Source: Procambarus clarkii
Taxonomy: Eukaryota > Arthropoda > Malacostraca > Decapoda > Cambaridae
Direction of reading: 5' to 3'
Assembly (NCBI RefSeq): GCF_040958095.1
Contig: NC_091208.1
Span: 6,446,693 to 6,510,692 of the forward strand
DNA length: 64,000 nt
Position 1 is the first letter of the stretch. Each line of letters starts with the position of its first letter. Below the pieces are notes generated by a model, which was given only the letters and a program-made list of their open reading frames with translations, was not told the origin of the DNA and ran no database searches. Positions 52,126-62,345 of the stretch are shown here, in pieces. The translations under genes were made by a program, and so were the position numbers.

Positions 52126-52415
52126 ATATTAATATCCTGTTTTTTCTAACTCACTTAGAAGGTCGTCAGGTCGGATTTTTCTCAAGGTTTTCTATACCGC
52201 CTTCATGGGGCAACATTTATGTTCACAATTTTTTATGTTTCATTCCTCCAGAAATTTTGTGTTGATACTTTGAATACCTTATTAATATCCACTTTGTGAA
52301 CCGTATTCTTAAGCCACTGTCAAAGTCGTCAGTAAGTGTGGATCACTTAGCTATTGGGCACCATTCCACCCCCTCCCCCCTCCCCCGTCCAATCCCAAAT
52401 CCTTATCCTATAATT
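52126..52415 (+). other. Cassette F leader, second part
   Basis: TTTTCTATACCGCCTTCATG, CCGTATTCTTAAGCCACTGT and a C-rich tract near 52370; non-coding. Confidence 0.7.
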
Positions 52416-52945
52416 GGATGCAGTGCCTGGTTATGGTTATGTTGTGGCTGAGGGTGTGGAGGCTGGTGTTGATGTTGTTCAGGGCCTTGTTGAGGTTGGT
52501 GATGCAGTGTCTGGTTATGGTTATGTTGTGGCTGAGGGTGTGGAGGCTGGTGTTGATGTTGTTCAGGGCCTTGTTGAGGTTGGTGATGCAGTGCCTGGTT
52601 ATGGTTATGTTGTGGCTGAGGGTGTGGAGCCGGTGTTGATGTTGTTCAGGCCCTTGTTGAGGTTGGTGATGCAGTGTCTGGTTATGGTTATGTTGTGGCT
52701 GAGGGTGTGGAGGCTGGTGTTGATGTTGTTCAGGGCCTTGTTGAGGTTGGTGATGCAGTGTCTGGTTATGGTTATGTTGTGGCTGAGGGTGTGGAGGCTG
52801 GTGTTGATGTTGTTCAGGGCCTTGTTGAGGTTGGTGATGCAGTGCCTGGTTATGGTTATGTTGTGGCTGAGTGTGTGGAGGCTGGTGTTGATGTTGTTCA
52901 GGGGCCTTGTTGAGGTTGGTGATGCAGTGCCTGATTATGGTTATA
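52416..52945 (+). repeat. 84-bp minisatellite array, cassette F (about 6 units)
   Basis: Six units, but two carry indels (GGAGCCGGTG near 52628; GGGGCC near 52907), so frames shift inside the array. Confidence 0.92.
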
Positions 52946-52969
52946 ACAATAAGCACTACAATGAACAAC

Positions 52970-53193
52970 ATGAAAGTGGAAGATGCGGACATAACTTTAT
53001 GCGTGATATCCAAACTCCTGTAAATATAACTGATATCAACACGAGCGAGGCAGATTATGCAGTAGAAATTGTCAACATGCCCATGCACTCAGTCCAATGT
53101 CCAGACTCTTGGAACTCAATATTTGTAAAGAAATATTGTTCTAAATTATATTCTAAATTAAAAAAAAGGGGTTTTAGAAGCTTAATGGTGTAA
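52970..53193 (+). pseudogene. Cassette ORF, copy F, frameshifted
   Basis: ATG 52970 begins MKVED, then a one-base deletion shifts the frame. The homologous sequence continues in another frame as FMRDIQTPVNITDINTSEAD, VNMPMHSVQCPDSWNSIFV and KKYCSKLYSKL, to TAA 53191. Relative to B it has two extra codons near PMHS. Confidence 0.45.
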
Positions 53194-53259
53194 CAACACG
53201 TCTTCCTACTTGTTACACAGCAACATTGTTTAAAGTTTGGACATTTCTTTCTCCTTCAC

Positions 53260-53518
53260 TAGTTATGTAGTATTTAAATACCGGTTAAAGGGAAGAGGCG
53301 ACGCCGTTGTCATGGAGACATCACCCCTCCTCCTCCTGACTGATGTTTACACATTTACGCCATAAACTGCATATATGTCATGTTTTATGCCCTCCAAAGG
53401 AAGCAAACAGCCGGGTTTGTCATTTAAGTAACTGGGCTTTTAGGGGAGAATTTATCGTCTAAATGTCGCCTGTATCTGTGTGAGGAGCGAGGTGGTTGAG
53501 AGATGGTGTTGGGTCGCA

Positions 53519-53555
<37 letters not shown>

Positions 53556-54204
53556 TCGACCCCCTGCCTAGAAAACTCAAGGAAATAAATGGTAGATTTT
53601 ACATGACGTGTTCTGGGATGGGGGGGGGGGCCTCAAAGTAGATTTGAAAGTGATTGATGGACAACGAGTGTTTTCATGTCCACTAATTCACTAATTCATT
53701 AGTGAATTAGATAATATTAATGTAAGTAATAAATGAGTAATTTCACAAAATATCCCGTCTTCCCTAAATTAATGTTTTCTCTTCAACTTCAAAGCAATTG
53801 ATTCTTACAATGTTGCAAGAAGTATAGATTACATCGAGGCATGAAGAGAGGGAAGATGAATGTCCTGTCGAGGGGAAACTAGGTAATCTTGCTCTGCAGT
53901 TGCATTGATCAGCTGAAGAAGAAGTTCGTGTAAACGTCTTAGACTTGTCAACCATAGAGTGTACCTAACTGAGTGTTTGATGTAAAGTTCTTCAGCTATG
54001 TCTGATGTCCTTGTATATCAATATCTGTCGATCATGTCAGTGTTGCTCGTCAGCATATCTCAGGTGATGGTCTGGTTCAGTGCAGAAATATTGTGATATT
54101 GCTATTGAATTCAGTGAACAACCAAAAAGCCGGTGTTTAACAGTGCCTTAGAATGATCACTGTACAGAGTAGTGAGTCAATTCGCATGTCAGAGTCCTCA
54201 CATT
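53260..54204 (+). other. Cassette F spacer with TATTTAAATA block and (GA)n
   Basis: TATTTAAATACCGGTTAAAG near 53270 is the best version of the conserved block. A GA microsatellite at about 53520-53553 and a G-tract near 53620 follow. The rest matches cassettes A and E. No gene. Confidence 0.55.
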
Positions 54205-54836
54205 CATGAGGAGTCCTGCTTAGTGCATGACGTCACTGGGGTCCTACTTAGTGCATGACGTCACTGTGATCCAGCTTAGTGCATGACGTCACTGGGGTCC
54301 TGATTAGTGCATGACGTCACTGAGGTCCTGCTTAGTGCATGACGTCACTGAGGTCCTGCTTAGAGCATGACGTCACTGGGGTCCTGCTTAGTGCATGAAG
54401 TCACTGGGGTTCTGCTTAGTGCGTAACGTCACTGGGGTCCTGCTTAGTGCATGACGTCACTGAGGGCCTGCTTAGTGCATGACGTCACTGGGGACCTGCT
54501 TAGTGCATGAGGTCACTGAGGTCCTGCTTAGTGCATGACATCACATGGGTCCTTCTTAGTGCATGATGTCACTGGGGTCTTGCTTATGGCATGCCGTCAG
54601 TGGGGTCCTGCTTACTGCATGACGTTATTGAGGTCCTACTTAGTGCATGACGTCACTGGGGACCTGCTTAGTGCATGACGTCACTGAGGGCCTGCTTAGT
54701 GCATGACGACACTGGGGTCCTGCTTAGTGCATGACGTCACTGAGGTCGTGCTTAGTGCATGACGTCACTGAGGTCCTACTTACTGCATGACGTCAATGGG
54801 ATCCTGCTTAGTGCATGACCTCACTGGGATTAAGTA
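54205..54836 (+). repeat. 28-bp CRE minisatellite, cassette F (about 22 units)
   Basis: Thirteen perfect TGACGTCA sites by my count. This array is more decayed than B or E, with TGAAGTCA, TGAGGTCA, TGATGTCA and TGACCTCA variants. Confidence 0.9.
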
Positions 54837-54849
54837 CACTGTGGCCACC

Positions 54850-55135
54850 TGACCTAAACACCAACAACAAGAAACACCAGCGTGACCAAAACACCAACAA
54901 CAAGAAACACCAGCGTGACCAAAACATCAACAACAAGAAACACCAGCGTGACCAAAACACTAACAACAAGAAACACCAGCGTGACCAAAACACCAACAAC
55001 AAGATACACCAGCGTGACCAAAACACCAACAACAAGAAACACCAGCGTGACCAAAACACTAACAACAAGAAACACCAGCGTGACCAAAACACCAACAACA
55101 AAAAACATCAGCGTGACCAAAACACCAACAAACAC
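54850..55135 (+). repeat. 33-bp minisatellite type 1, cassette F (about 8.5 units)
   Basis: The longest type-1 array; the 33-base period is kept throughout. It ends in AACAAACACCTGTTGGAAGG. Confidence 0.93.
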
Positions 55136-55296
55136 CTGTTGGAAGGTGAGTTTGTGTCAACAACTGGCCTTAGAACACTGTACACAGTAACGAAGTGTCC
55201 CCCCACACTCTAACAACTGTGACGACCACTGTAGTACACAGTATCTAAGGGATCCCAAATCACTGCCCACTTTAAGGTTTAATGTGTACAATGTAC

Positions 55297-55993
55297 TGTG
55301 ACGGGAAAGTGTTGGAGTATTGATGTTCGGCAGTCCTCCAAGGGCAGGTGTCAATGCCTGGTCACACTTACAAAAAAAAGATAGACTGCTTGCCTGTTGT
55401 CTGTGGTAAATTAGAGGGAAGAACACGTAAAACACAAAGTATGAACAATGAAACTTTAATATATTTACTTTAAACATAAATGAAAATAAAGACAAATCTC
55501 GGGTAAATGACTGGTGCAATAAAATGACAAAGATAAATGCAAAAACATAATAGATTAAATAATATAATGTGAAATGGTGCTGAGAATATTGGCTTTGGCT
55601 GAGACCTGCCTTAGAATACGAAAGCCAGAGAGCTTAGTATGCCAGAGAGAGATGTCAACTCTAAGAGCACAAAGAATATTCTGAAGTTGACAGCTGGTCA
55701 GGCTCAGACGTCGACTCAGGTAGATGGTGCTGAGGTGCAGGTGCGCGGTCGGCGAGTCACCACTCAGGAGCAGGCAGGCTGGAATGGGTAGTTTGCTGGT
55801 TGACGACGAGCCGGCATGGAGGGTGTGTGGAGTAGGGGGGTTCTTGGGTACGTTTTGCCTCTTGGTCAAAACGTTTTGTGCTACCGGTGACGTATCTTGA
55901 ATGTAGCAACTTATACTTGTAGAATTGATGTAACTTTAAGTAGGGAAGAGCAGGCTCAATCTCTCTTGAAAGAGATTATCGTCACAATACACA
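55297..55993. mobile_element. Probable solo LTR in the cassette F tail
   Basis: The cassette sequence GTGTACAATGTAC is broken by about 700 bases beginning TGTGACGGGAAAGTG and ending TTATCGTCACAATACACA, after which TACACTTAAAA resumes cassette homology. Both ends are TG..CA and carry a GTGACG/CGTCAC pair. The flanks GTAC and ATAC or TACA give an uncertain short TSD. No interior or coding sequence is present. Confidence 0.55.
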
Positions 55994-56485
55994 TACACTT
56001 AAAATATATGATATAATTGAAAATTCACCACAGTTTGCTAATATTTACATTAGGGGTTATTATATACACATAATAATTTTTATAAATTTAAGACGTAAAT
56101 TTTTTTCCTAAAATTTAAAACATTTAAAAAAAAAGTACAAACTGCTTTTTTTCATTTTATATTGCTAATTAAATCGTGTTATATCCATGTTTTATAAAGT
56201 TAAAACTAAATGTATTTAAGAAGTAATAAGTATAAAAATCCTGCACTTCTTCCTACACTCATTCGGTCGTCTTGTCGTGATTTTTTATACTGCCTCAATG
56301 GGTAACTTAAATATTCAAAAAAAATTTATGTTCATTCCACAAGAAATTTTGTATTGATACTTCGAATACCTTATTACTATCCCGTTTGTGTACCGTATTC
56401 TGAGGCCACTGTAACATTCGTCAGTAAGTGGGGATCACTTAGCTATTGGGCACCATTCCATTCCCCCCCCCCCCGCCATCCCCCG
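55994..56485 (+). other. Cassette G leader (last cassette)
   Basis: AT-rich leader with TACCGTATTCTGAGGCCA and a C-tract at about 56463-56474. The BEL/Pao LTR begins right after CCATCCCCCG, where the 84-bp array would be expected. Confidence 0.7.
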
Positions 56486-58098
56486 TGTGGGACATTTGGG
56501 GCTTGAATCTGATTATTTAAATATTAATGTAGTAAATTAAATTACGAAGGACCACCCGCTTTTATAGTAAAGAGGGAAACTGAGAATTTCTGATCATTAA
56601 ATAATTCTTAGATGAACCAGTAACTATGGATAAAATACTAGAGAATATGATCATAGAAATAATTAATGGGCTGTATAATTAAATGAATCAAACCCTCAAA
56701 CACCTACATTGGGGGGTTATTACTGGAAGTCAGTACGTCCAGGAATTAGTGTGGTTCGTTCACTAATCCAAATTATAATAATCTAATCCTATGAATTATA
56801 GTGAAACTAATGTCATTACCATGAAAGGGAACGTAGATTATAGGTATAGTAATGATAGTCACAATAAACACATGTTAATCCAGAGGAATTCTGCATGTAA
56901 GTAATTTCAGAAATTTCATGAATAAATACAAAGAAATCTTAGCTTAATGATGATTCCTTTATGTAAGCCACGACGCTTCCTCTAATTCCCTTGGGCTCAG
57001 CTGGCTGACGAATGGGATGGATTAACATGGGAGAAGGCGGCAGGGAGAATTCTTCTCACGTGCTGCAAAACAAATATTTACAGTAGCAACTAATTAAACT
57101 ACTGAATCTCTATGTTCAAGAAATTAAGAGTTACAGGTGATAATAGGTAATAACCTGTAGTTTGATGTTGGCATACGTCGTCACGGTCAATCACCCAGCT
57201 ACTACACTACACTTTACCAGATGCATCAAATAAAGAGAAGATACTTAGCTAATAAGGGCACTGTATAAGTCTTAAGATTGCCGAAATTCGCGTCCCAGGC
57301 TCTGGCTTCAGCATATCCTGGATAATGGCGCGCTTCACTAGCCGGTCACGTGTAGTCAGGAACCAGATTAAAAAGGTTCCTTATGTTACACCAGCACCAG
57401 TTGAAGATATTATCTGCAAGGTTGTTCACGCCTCACAGTGGTGACTTTCATCTGAGGATGGATAACGTCTACCCGGATGGCTGGGTAATGGCGTCTCCTC
57501 GTGAGCACGATACGGGTAGGTCTGCCTCAGAGCTTCCCTCCACGTGTACTGGCAAGCCTCTCCACCCCACGCCGCGTCTCGCGTTCATTAGACAAATTAT
57601 TGTCATGAATATTAGTATTTCTCGCATTTACGCTTGAAATGTTGAAGACTGGACGGGTTTATTATTTAGAAGAGGACAATATTATTATTTGCCAATTTAG
57701 TGATAGTAAACGTATAAGGGAGAGGAATTAATGTCTCCCCATGGCATTCACTCTTGACGTTAACTTTTATTACTAGATAATCGCTGTGACTCCAACGCTC
57801 TATTCGGCTTTTAGTTGGAGGTCAATTCATCTGTAATTAATTATCATACAGAATGCCATGGTTATAGAGAATCGAATTTAATTCTCAGATACATTGGATA
57901 TAATGTGTTTATTGTAAGGAAATCTGACGCAATACTGGCGTCGGATGACGTGAGAATTCTAACCTACTGCACAGATGAAATTATTAGTACATGAGAATTC
58001 TACGTGGTGTTAATTTTACTTACTACAATAATTAGTAAAGTTAGTAATAAGTAATGAGAATACAACAGTGTTGTATTCGGTGTTGGAAATTTCCAACA
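56486..58098 (-). repeat. 3' LTR of the second BEL/Pao element
   Basis: 1613 bp. On the plus strand it starts TGTGGGACATTTGGGGC and ends in the perfect 18-bp palindrome TGTTGGAAATTTCCAACA (58081-58098). TAACTCCGGGGGGAGG follows. The start TGTGGGA is shared with the other BEL LTR. A minor open frame at 57383-57637 is not supported as a gene. Confidence 0.8.
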
Positions 58099-58449
58099 TA
58101 ACTCCGGGGGGAGGATTCTAGGGTCGTAGTGTACTGTGGAGTACTGACCTATCCCGAAGTGATATTATGATTAGTACATTAGTATGTTAATATGTTAGTA
58201 TGTTAGTACACACATAATGAACGTCCCGGATTTATCAAGGACTTACAAGAACTTGAGTCTTGCTATTTACATGTCAAATGAAACATGTTGCTTATAGCCT
58301 ACACAATATTTATAGATTTTAACTCACACAATTTAAACAACAGAATCTACTATGAGGGGATATCCTGGGTCATAGTGACGTGTAATGTTTAGTTACGTGA
58401 TATCACATCGCAGCATCATCATAGTTATCTAAGTGGAATGTGAAAGGAA
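58099..58449 (-). other. 3' untranslated region of the second BEL/Pao element
   Basis: Between the pol stop (58450-58452) and the LTR. It has no coding frame and is AT-rich apart from the CCTCCCCCCGGAGTTA end next to the LTR. Confidence 0.6.
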
Positions 58450-59804
58450 TTACTCTTGCTCAGAGTTGTAATAGGCTTGCAAATTCCGCCTACATTGTTG
58501 AGCAGCAGCTCTAGTGGGGCGGTTGCTTGGAGGAACAGGATCATTGTCCTCGGAAATTACTGGGGAAACTGGATCTGGCTGATATTCTTGCTCAGTCAGT
58601 TCAAGGGGAACCAGCTTCTCTAAAGTTTTTAGAGTAGTGTTGCCTCGGCATAAAACTTTAACTACTCTTAGGACACCTTGACGATCTGGATGAATGGTAA
58701 CAATTTTGCCTATAGGCCACTCTGACCTTGGTCATCACTGTCGACTAGTACTAGGTGTCCTGGTTTTAATTGCACCTTATTGTAAGGACTCGAAGCTCCG
58801 TAGTGGTACTCTCGTAGAGCTGTGAGGTACTCTAGAGTCCACACCTCATTCCACCTGTTAATAACTCTAGAAAGATGCTGGTAGCTTTCCACCAAGTCTC
58901 CTCTGGTCACATGTGACGGGTCTACAGGGTCCTCTTCGGCTAAAGGGATGAGAGGGCTCAGTAGACCTCCATGGATCAAGTGTGAGGGGCTCAGAGGTTC
59001 TCTCTGGGTGAAATCATCAGACAGGTAGGTGATTGGGCGGTTATTGACTCGCGCCTCGATTTCCACAACAATGGTTTGGAGTTCTGAGTAACCGACCTTT
59101 TGTCGGTGTAAAGTTTTCCTTAGACACTTCTTGACTGTGCCTACCATTCGCTCATAGAACCCACCTTGCCAAGGGGCTCTCGGTGCTATGAATTTCCAGT
59201 GACATTGTCGTCTCTGTAGGACTGACTGTACTTCTGGGTGGTTCCAGACTTCTCACAAACAACTTTCTCCTGCCACAAAATTAGAACCGTTGTCCGATAT
59301 CATTAATTTAGGACACGATCGGCGGGCAGCAAATCTGCGGAAAGCTTGAATGAAGGCTTCAGCACTCATGTCTGGAGTGACCTCTAAGTGTACGCCTCTG
59401 GTTGTAGCACATGTAAAGAGACAAATGTACGCCTTCACTGGTATATTATCTGAGTTACCAGTGATGAGTAAGGCTCCTGTATAATCAACACCAGTGGTTT
59501 CGAAAGGACGAAGATGAACCACTCGCTCTTCTGGGAGTGGTGGAGGTCCTGGGTAAGGACATACTCTAGCGTCGTATCTCTTTCAGATTACACAAGATTT
59601 AATAATTGTCTTAGCTGTCTGACGACCTTGAGGAAGCCAGTACTTTTGTCTAAGGTCGGTGAGAGTATCTAAAACTCCACCATGTAAGGTACCATATTGA
59701 TGGTGATGTAAGACAAGAAGTTTAGTGATGATGTGGTGACGAGGTAAAAGAATTGGATTCTTAGTGTCTAAGTCATTTTTGCATGTAGCAAACGTCCTCC
59801 ACAT
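58450..59804 (-). pseudogene. BEL/Pao integrase, broken by stops and a frameshift
   Basis: The order on the minus strand starts with the zinc-finger part (HHIITKLLVLHHHQYGTLHG ... TIIKSCVI). TGA at 59583 falls where the last cysteine of the finger is expected. RYDARVCPYPGPPPLPEERV and the core follow, with TTGVDYTG and ISDNGSNFVAG. TGA at 59253 comes next, then QGGFYERMVGTVKKCLRK with the catalytic Glu, and NNRPITYL. A frameshift near 58715 joins PIGKIVTIHPDRQGVLRVVK, the C-terminal chromatin-side domain, which ends NLQAYYNSEQE at TAA 58450. All three catalytic acidic residues are visible, but the polypeptide cannot be made whole. At least two of the stops could come from single transitions (such as CGA to TGA). 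Confidence 0.85.
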
Positions 59805-61850
59805 CGTAGTATGTTATGAGTGTTGGCATCATACCAGATGCCTAGAGACTTAGTTAATTTATCTGGAAGATTCTCAAATTCGCTTCCATATGTCTCTTGC
59901 TGTGCACGCTTGATCCAATAGTGGATAGGATTGGGAAACTTATGTCGAATTCCTACCTTAGCAAGGAAATCAAACACGTGTGCAGTCACTCGTAGCAATT
60001 TGCTTAAGTTAGAATAATGGTGAGGATCAATGGCTAATATTCGTTGAGGTTCTGGTTCTTTCATGGGAGTGGTGATGTTGGTCACTATGACTTGTGGCTT
60101 TTGTTTGGGCCACTGACCACCAACAAGCCATGAAGGTCCATTGAACCACAGCGAAGACTTGACAAGTTGTTTTAATGTTAACCCTCGAGATAAATAATCT
60201 GCAGGATTGTCCTTAGTAGGAACATGTCGAAATTTATATCCAACAGATAAATCATGAATCTCCCTGACACGATTACTGACGTAGGGAGTTTTGTTGTTAT
60301 TGTTTCTTACCCATTGTAAGACTGCCTCGTTGTCTGACCACACTACAATCTCACCAAAGTAAATATTATTGAGTGTCTTTGCCAGGCAATAAGCCAATCT
60401 TACTCCCACTGGCAATGCAGTCAACTCCATCTGAGGTAAAGATCTCTTCTTGATGGGAGCAACTCTTGCTTTAGATGTGAGTAAAATTGATTGTGCACTA
60501 TTAACTAAATAGGCTGCTGTGCCATATGCTTTGCCAGAGGCACCGCAAAAAACGTGCAAATTGGTGGGTAAGTTTGGTCCTGAAGCATTACGAGGAAATT
60601 TCAAAACGCCTAACTGATTAAAATCCGTTGAGAGTATTTGCCATTTGGCTTGTAACTCACTTGGTAACGGATCATCCCATCCCATATGTTTCTGCCAGCA
60701 CTCCTGCATTAGGAGTTTGCCCCTTATTAATATAGGACTAAGTAGGCCTAAAGGGTCAAATGGTTGACTGACAAATGAGAGCAGTGTTCTCATGGTAAGG
60801 GTTGAATTATCAGTTTGCACTGACTTGACATTCATCTCGTCAGTGCTGGTGTTCCATTCCACGCCTAGAACCTTTAATTGAATGGGTACCTGATAATCTG
60901 GAAATTCTTTCTCGATTACCTGGTTAAGCAGTTTATTATTTGAGGCCCATGACTGTAGTGGCATATTGGCTCCTAACAGTTCACGGTTAGCCTCATGGTA
61001 GATTTCTACCAGATCAGCTTGATCATTAGTTGTCCCCTGGAAATTGTCGACATATAAGTTGTCGCTAATGTCTGCCTTATAAGGGCTGTTTGATTTCCAT
61101 AAATGCGTGTCTAATGTTGCTTGCAAAAGAAACGGTGAGGACGTAGCTCCAAATAATACTGAGGCAAAACGGTAGGTGATTATTTCACTGTTAGGATCCA
61201 GTGGATCCTTAAACCAGAGGAATTTTGTGTAGTCACGATCTTCCTCCTGTAACCCTACTCGGAGAAAGGCTTTGCTGATGTCAGCTGTATAGGCAAAAAT
61301 GCCTGTGCGAAATCGTAACAACACGTCATGTAGCCTTTGTGTTAGGCTAGGTCCTGTTTGGAGACATTCATTTAAAGACACACTGCTCGGCTTTACTTTA
61401 GTACTGCAGTTAAAGACAATACGAATAGGTGTTGTCAATGAGTCTTTCACCACAGCGTGGTGAGGTAAATAATGACCTGTTTTTCGGTCATCGTGTTCAA
61501 CAACTTCAATGAACTTATGGTTAAGTTGTTGTTGGATAAGTTGATGATACATGTTCAGTTTGCCTGGCTGCTTCTGTAGTCGTGTTAATTGAGACTGCAA
61601 TTGTGAGGCTGCCATAATATAATTAACTGGAAGTTGTGGATGATCCAACTTCCATGGGAGTCTTACCCAGTATTGTTTATTTGAGTAGACAACTGTATCC
61701 AGATATTGCTGGTAAGTCCACGTATCATCAGGACTTGGTTGCTCAGGGATGATGCCTAAGGTGTCTAAATCCCACAAACGATGTATTGGTGGGTCAGACT
61801 CAATATCCTCAGATATTTCCCGGAAACGTAGGGGTGACTGTTCTAAGCCT
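59768..61850 (-). CDS. BEL/Pao reverse transcriptase and RNase H
   Basis: One open frame of about 690 residues lies directly downstream of the TGA at 61853 and is in frame with gag-protease. RT landmarks are IRIVFNCSTKVKPSSVSLNE, motif A YTADISKAFLRVGL, FGATSSPFLLQATL and the catalytic box YVDNFQGT, where many retroelements have YVDD; I believe some BEL elements carry YVDN. The connection and RNase H follow: HVFCGASGKAYGTAAYL (the first acidic residue, usually FCDAS, is Gly), LPQMELTAL, VVWSDNEAVLQWV and TKDNPADYLSRG. The frame ends at TAG 59768 just after an A5 run. The integrase continues in the -1 frame, overlapping by 37 bases. Loss of one A or a programmed shift could explain this. Confidence 0.88.
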
Positions 61851-61852
61851 AG

Positions 61853-62345
61853 TCACGCCACAATTACATTATTGGATTGTTGGTTTGTGGACGCTGGACC
61901 TTGTCTGAAAAGCACTGGTCCTGTGAGCAATTTGCCTCCTGCGGACGACAACAAATTCATACCATGTTGCCTAGTGCATCCAGTTATAAACTTGTAATAA
62001 TGATCCGCGCCTATTAGTATTCCAATATTTGTGAGGCAGTCAGAATTTATTTTATAATCTGCTAGCCTCATGCGGTTTCGTTTAAGGTGTCTCGCAGTGC
62101 GAGCTAATCCTGTGACCTGCAGGTCTGTAGGAATCTTATCCACTACTACCGCTTGGATTGGACTAGTAGAAGATCCGAGTCTTACTAATACTTTAACTAC
62201 CTTGTAGTCACGAGGTCCACTATTTGACAAGAAACCAGAAATATTTAACCTCACACTTTTGGCAGGTTTTAAATTTAACTCATGTACCAACTGATGTGTA
62301 ATGAAGGTTTTCTGTGAACCTTCGTCAAAAAGACCTCTAGTGTTA
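61853..62345 (-). pseudogene. BEL/Pao protease region
   Basis: The protease motif GLFDEGSQKTFIT begins the segment. FNISGF-like LNISGFLSNSGPRDYKVV and AVVVDKIPTDLQVTGLARTA follow, parallel to the protease tail of the other BEL element. The frame ends at TGA 61853 where pol would continue in the same frame. A CGA-to-TGA transition would explain the stop. Confidence 0.8.

Larger units (their letters stand above)
13320..56485 (+). repeat. Macrosatellite: seven divergent head-to-tail cassettes (A-G) with nested insertions
   Basis: A complex unit recurs in one orientation. Its order is: AT-rich leader containing TTCTATACCGC and TACCGTATTCTTAGGCCA, C-tract, 84-bp array, MKVEDPD ORF, TATTTAAATA block, GATGGTCTGGTT block, 28-bp CRE array, 33-bp arrays, GTACACAGTAGCTAAGTG tail. 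Copies are A 13320-15340, B 15341-17764, C 19860-21805 (tail resumes 26032), D 28282-30400, E 30400-37977, F 52126-55296 and G 55994-56485. Once insertions are removed the units are about 2-5 kb. C and D belong to a second subtype with a different middle (20806-21440 and 29496-30130). The gaps between copies are the transposons listed separately. Confidence 0.85.

Noticed and set aside
54815-55213. Open frames of QRDQNTNNKKH-type and VLVTLVFLVVG-type repeats over the 33-bp arrays
   Set aside because: By-product of a period divisible by three; no start context or conservation beyond the repeat.
13320-56485. Helitron-type origin of the cassette
   Set aside because: Minisatellites inside units and tandem arrays fit, but I found no convincing TC...CTRR ends or hairpin at a fixed terminus, so I left it as a hypothesis.
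57383-57637. 84-codon ORF inside the BEL/Pao 3' LTR
   Set aside because: Lies wholly within the LTR, short, no domain; probably chance.
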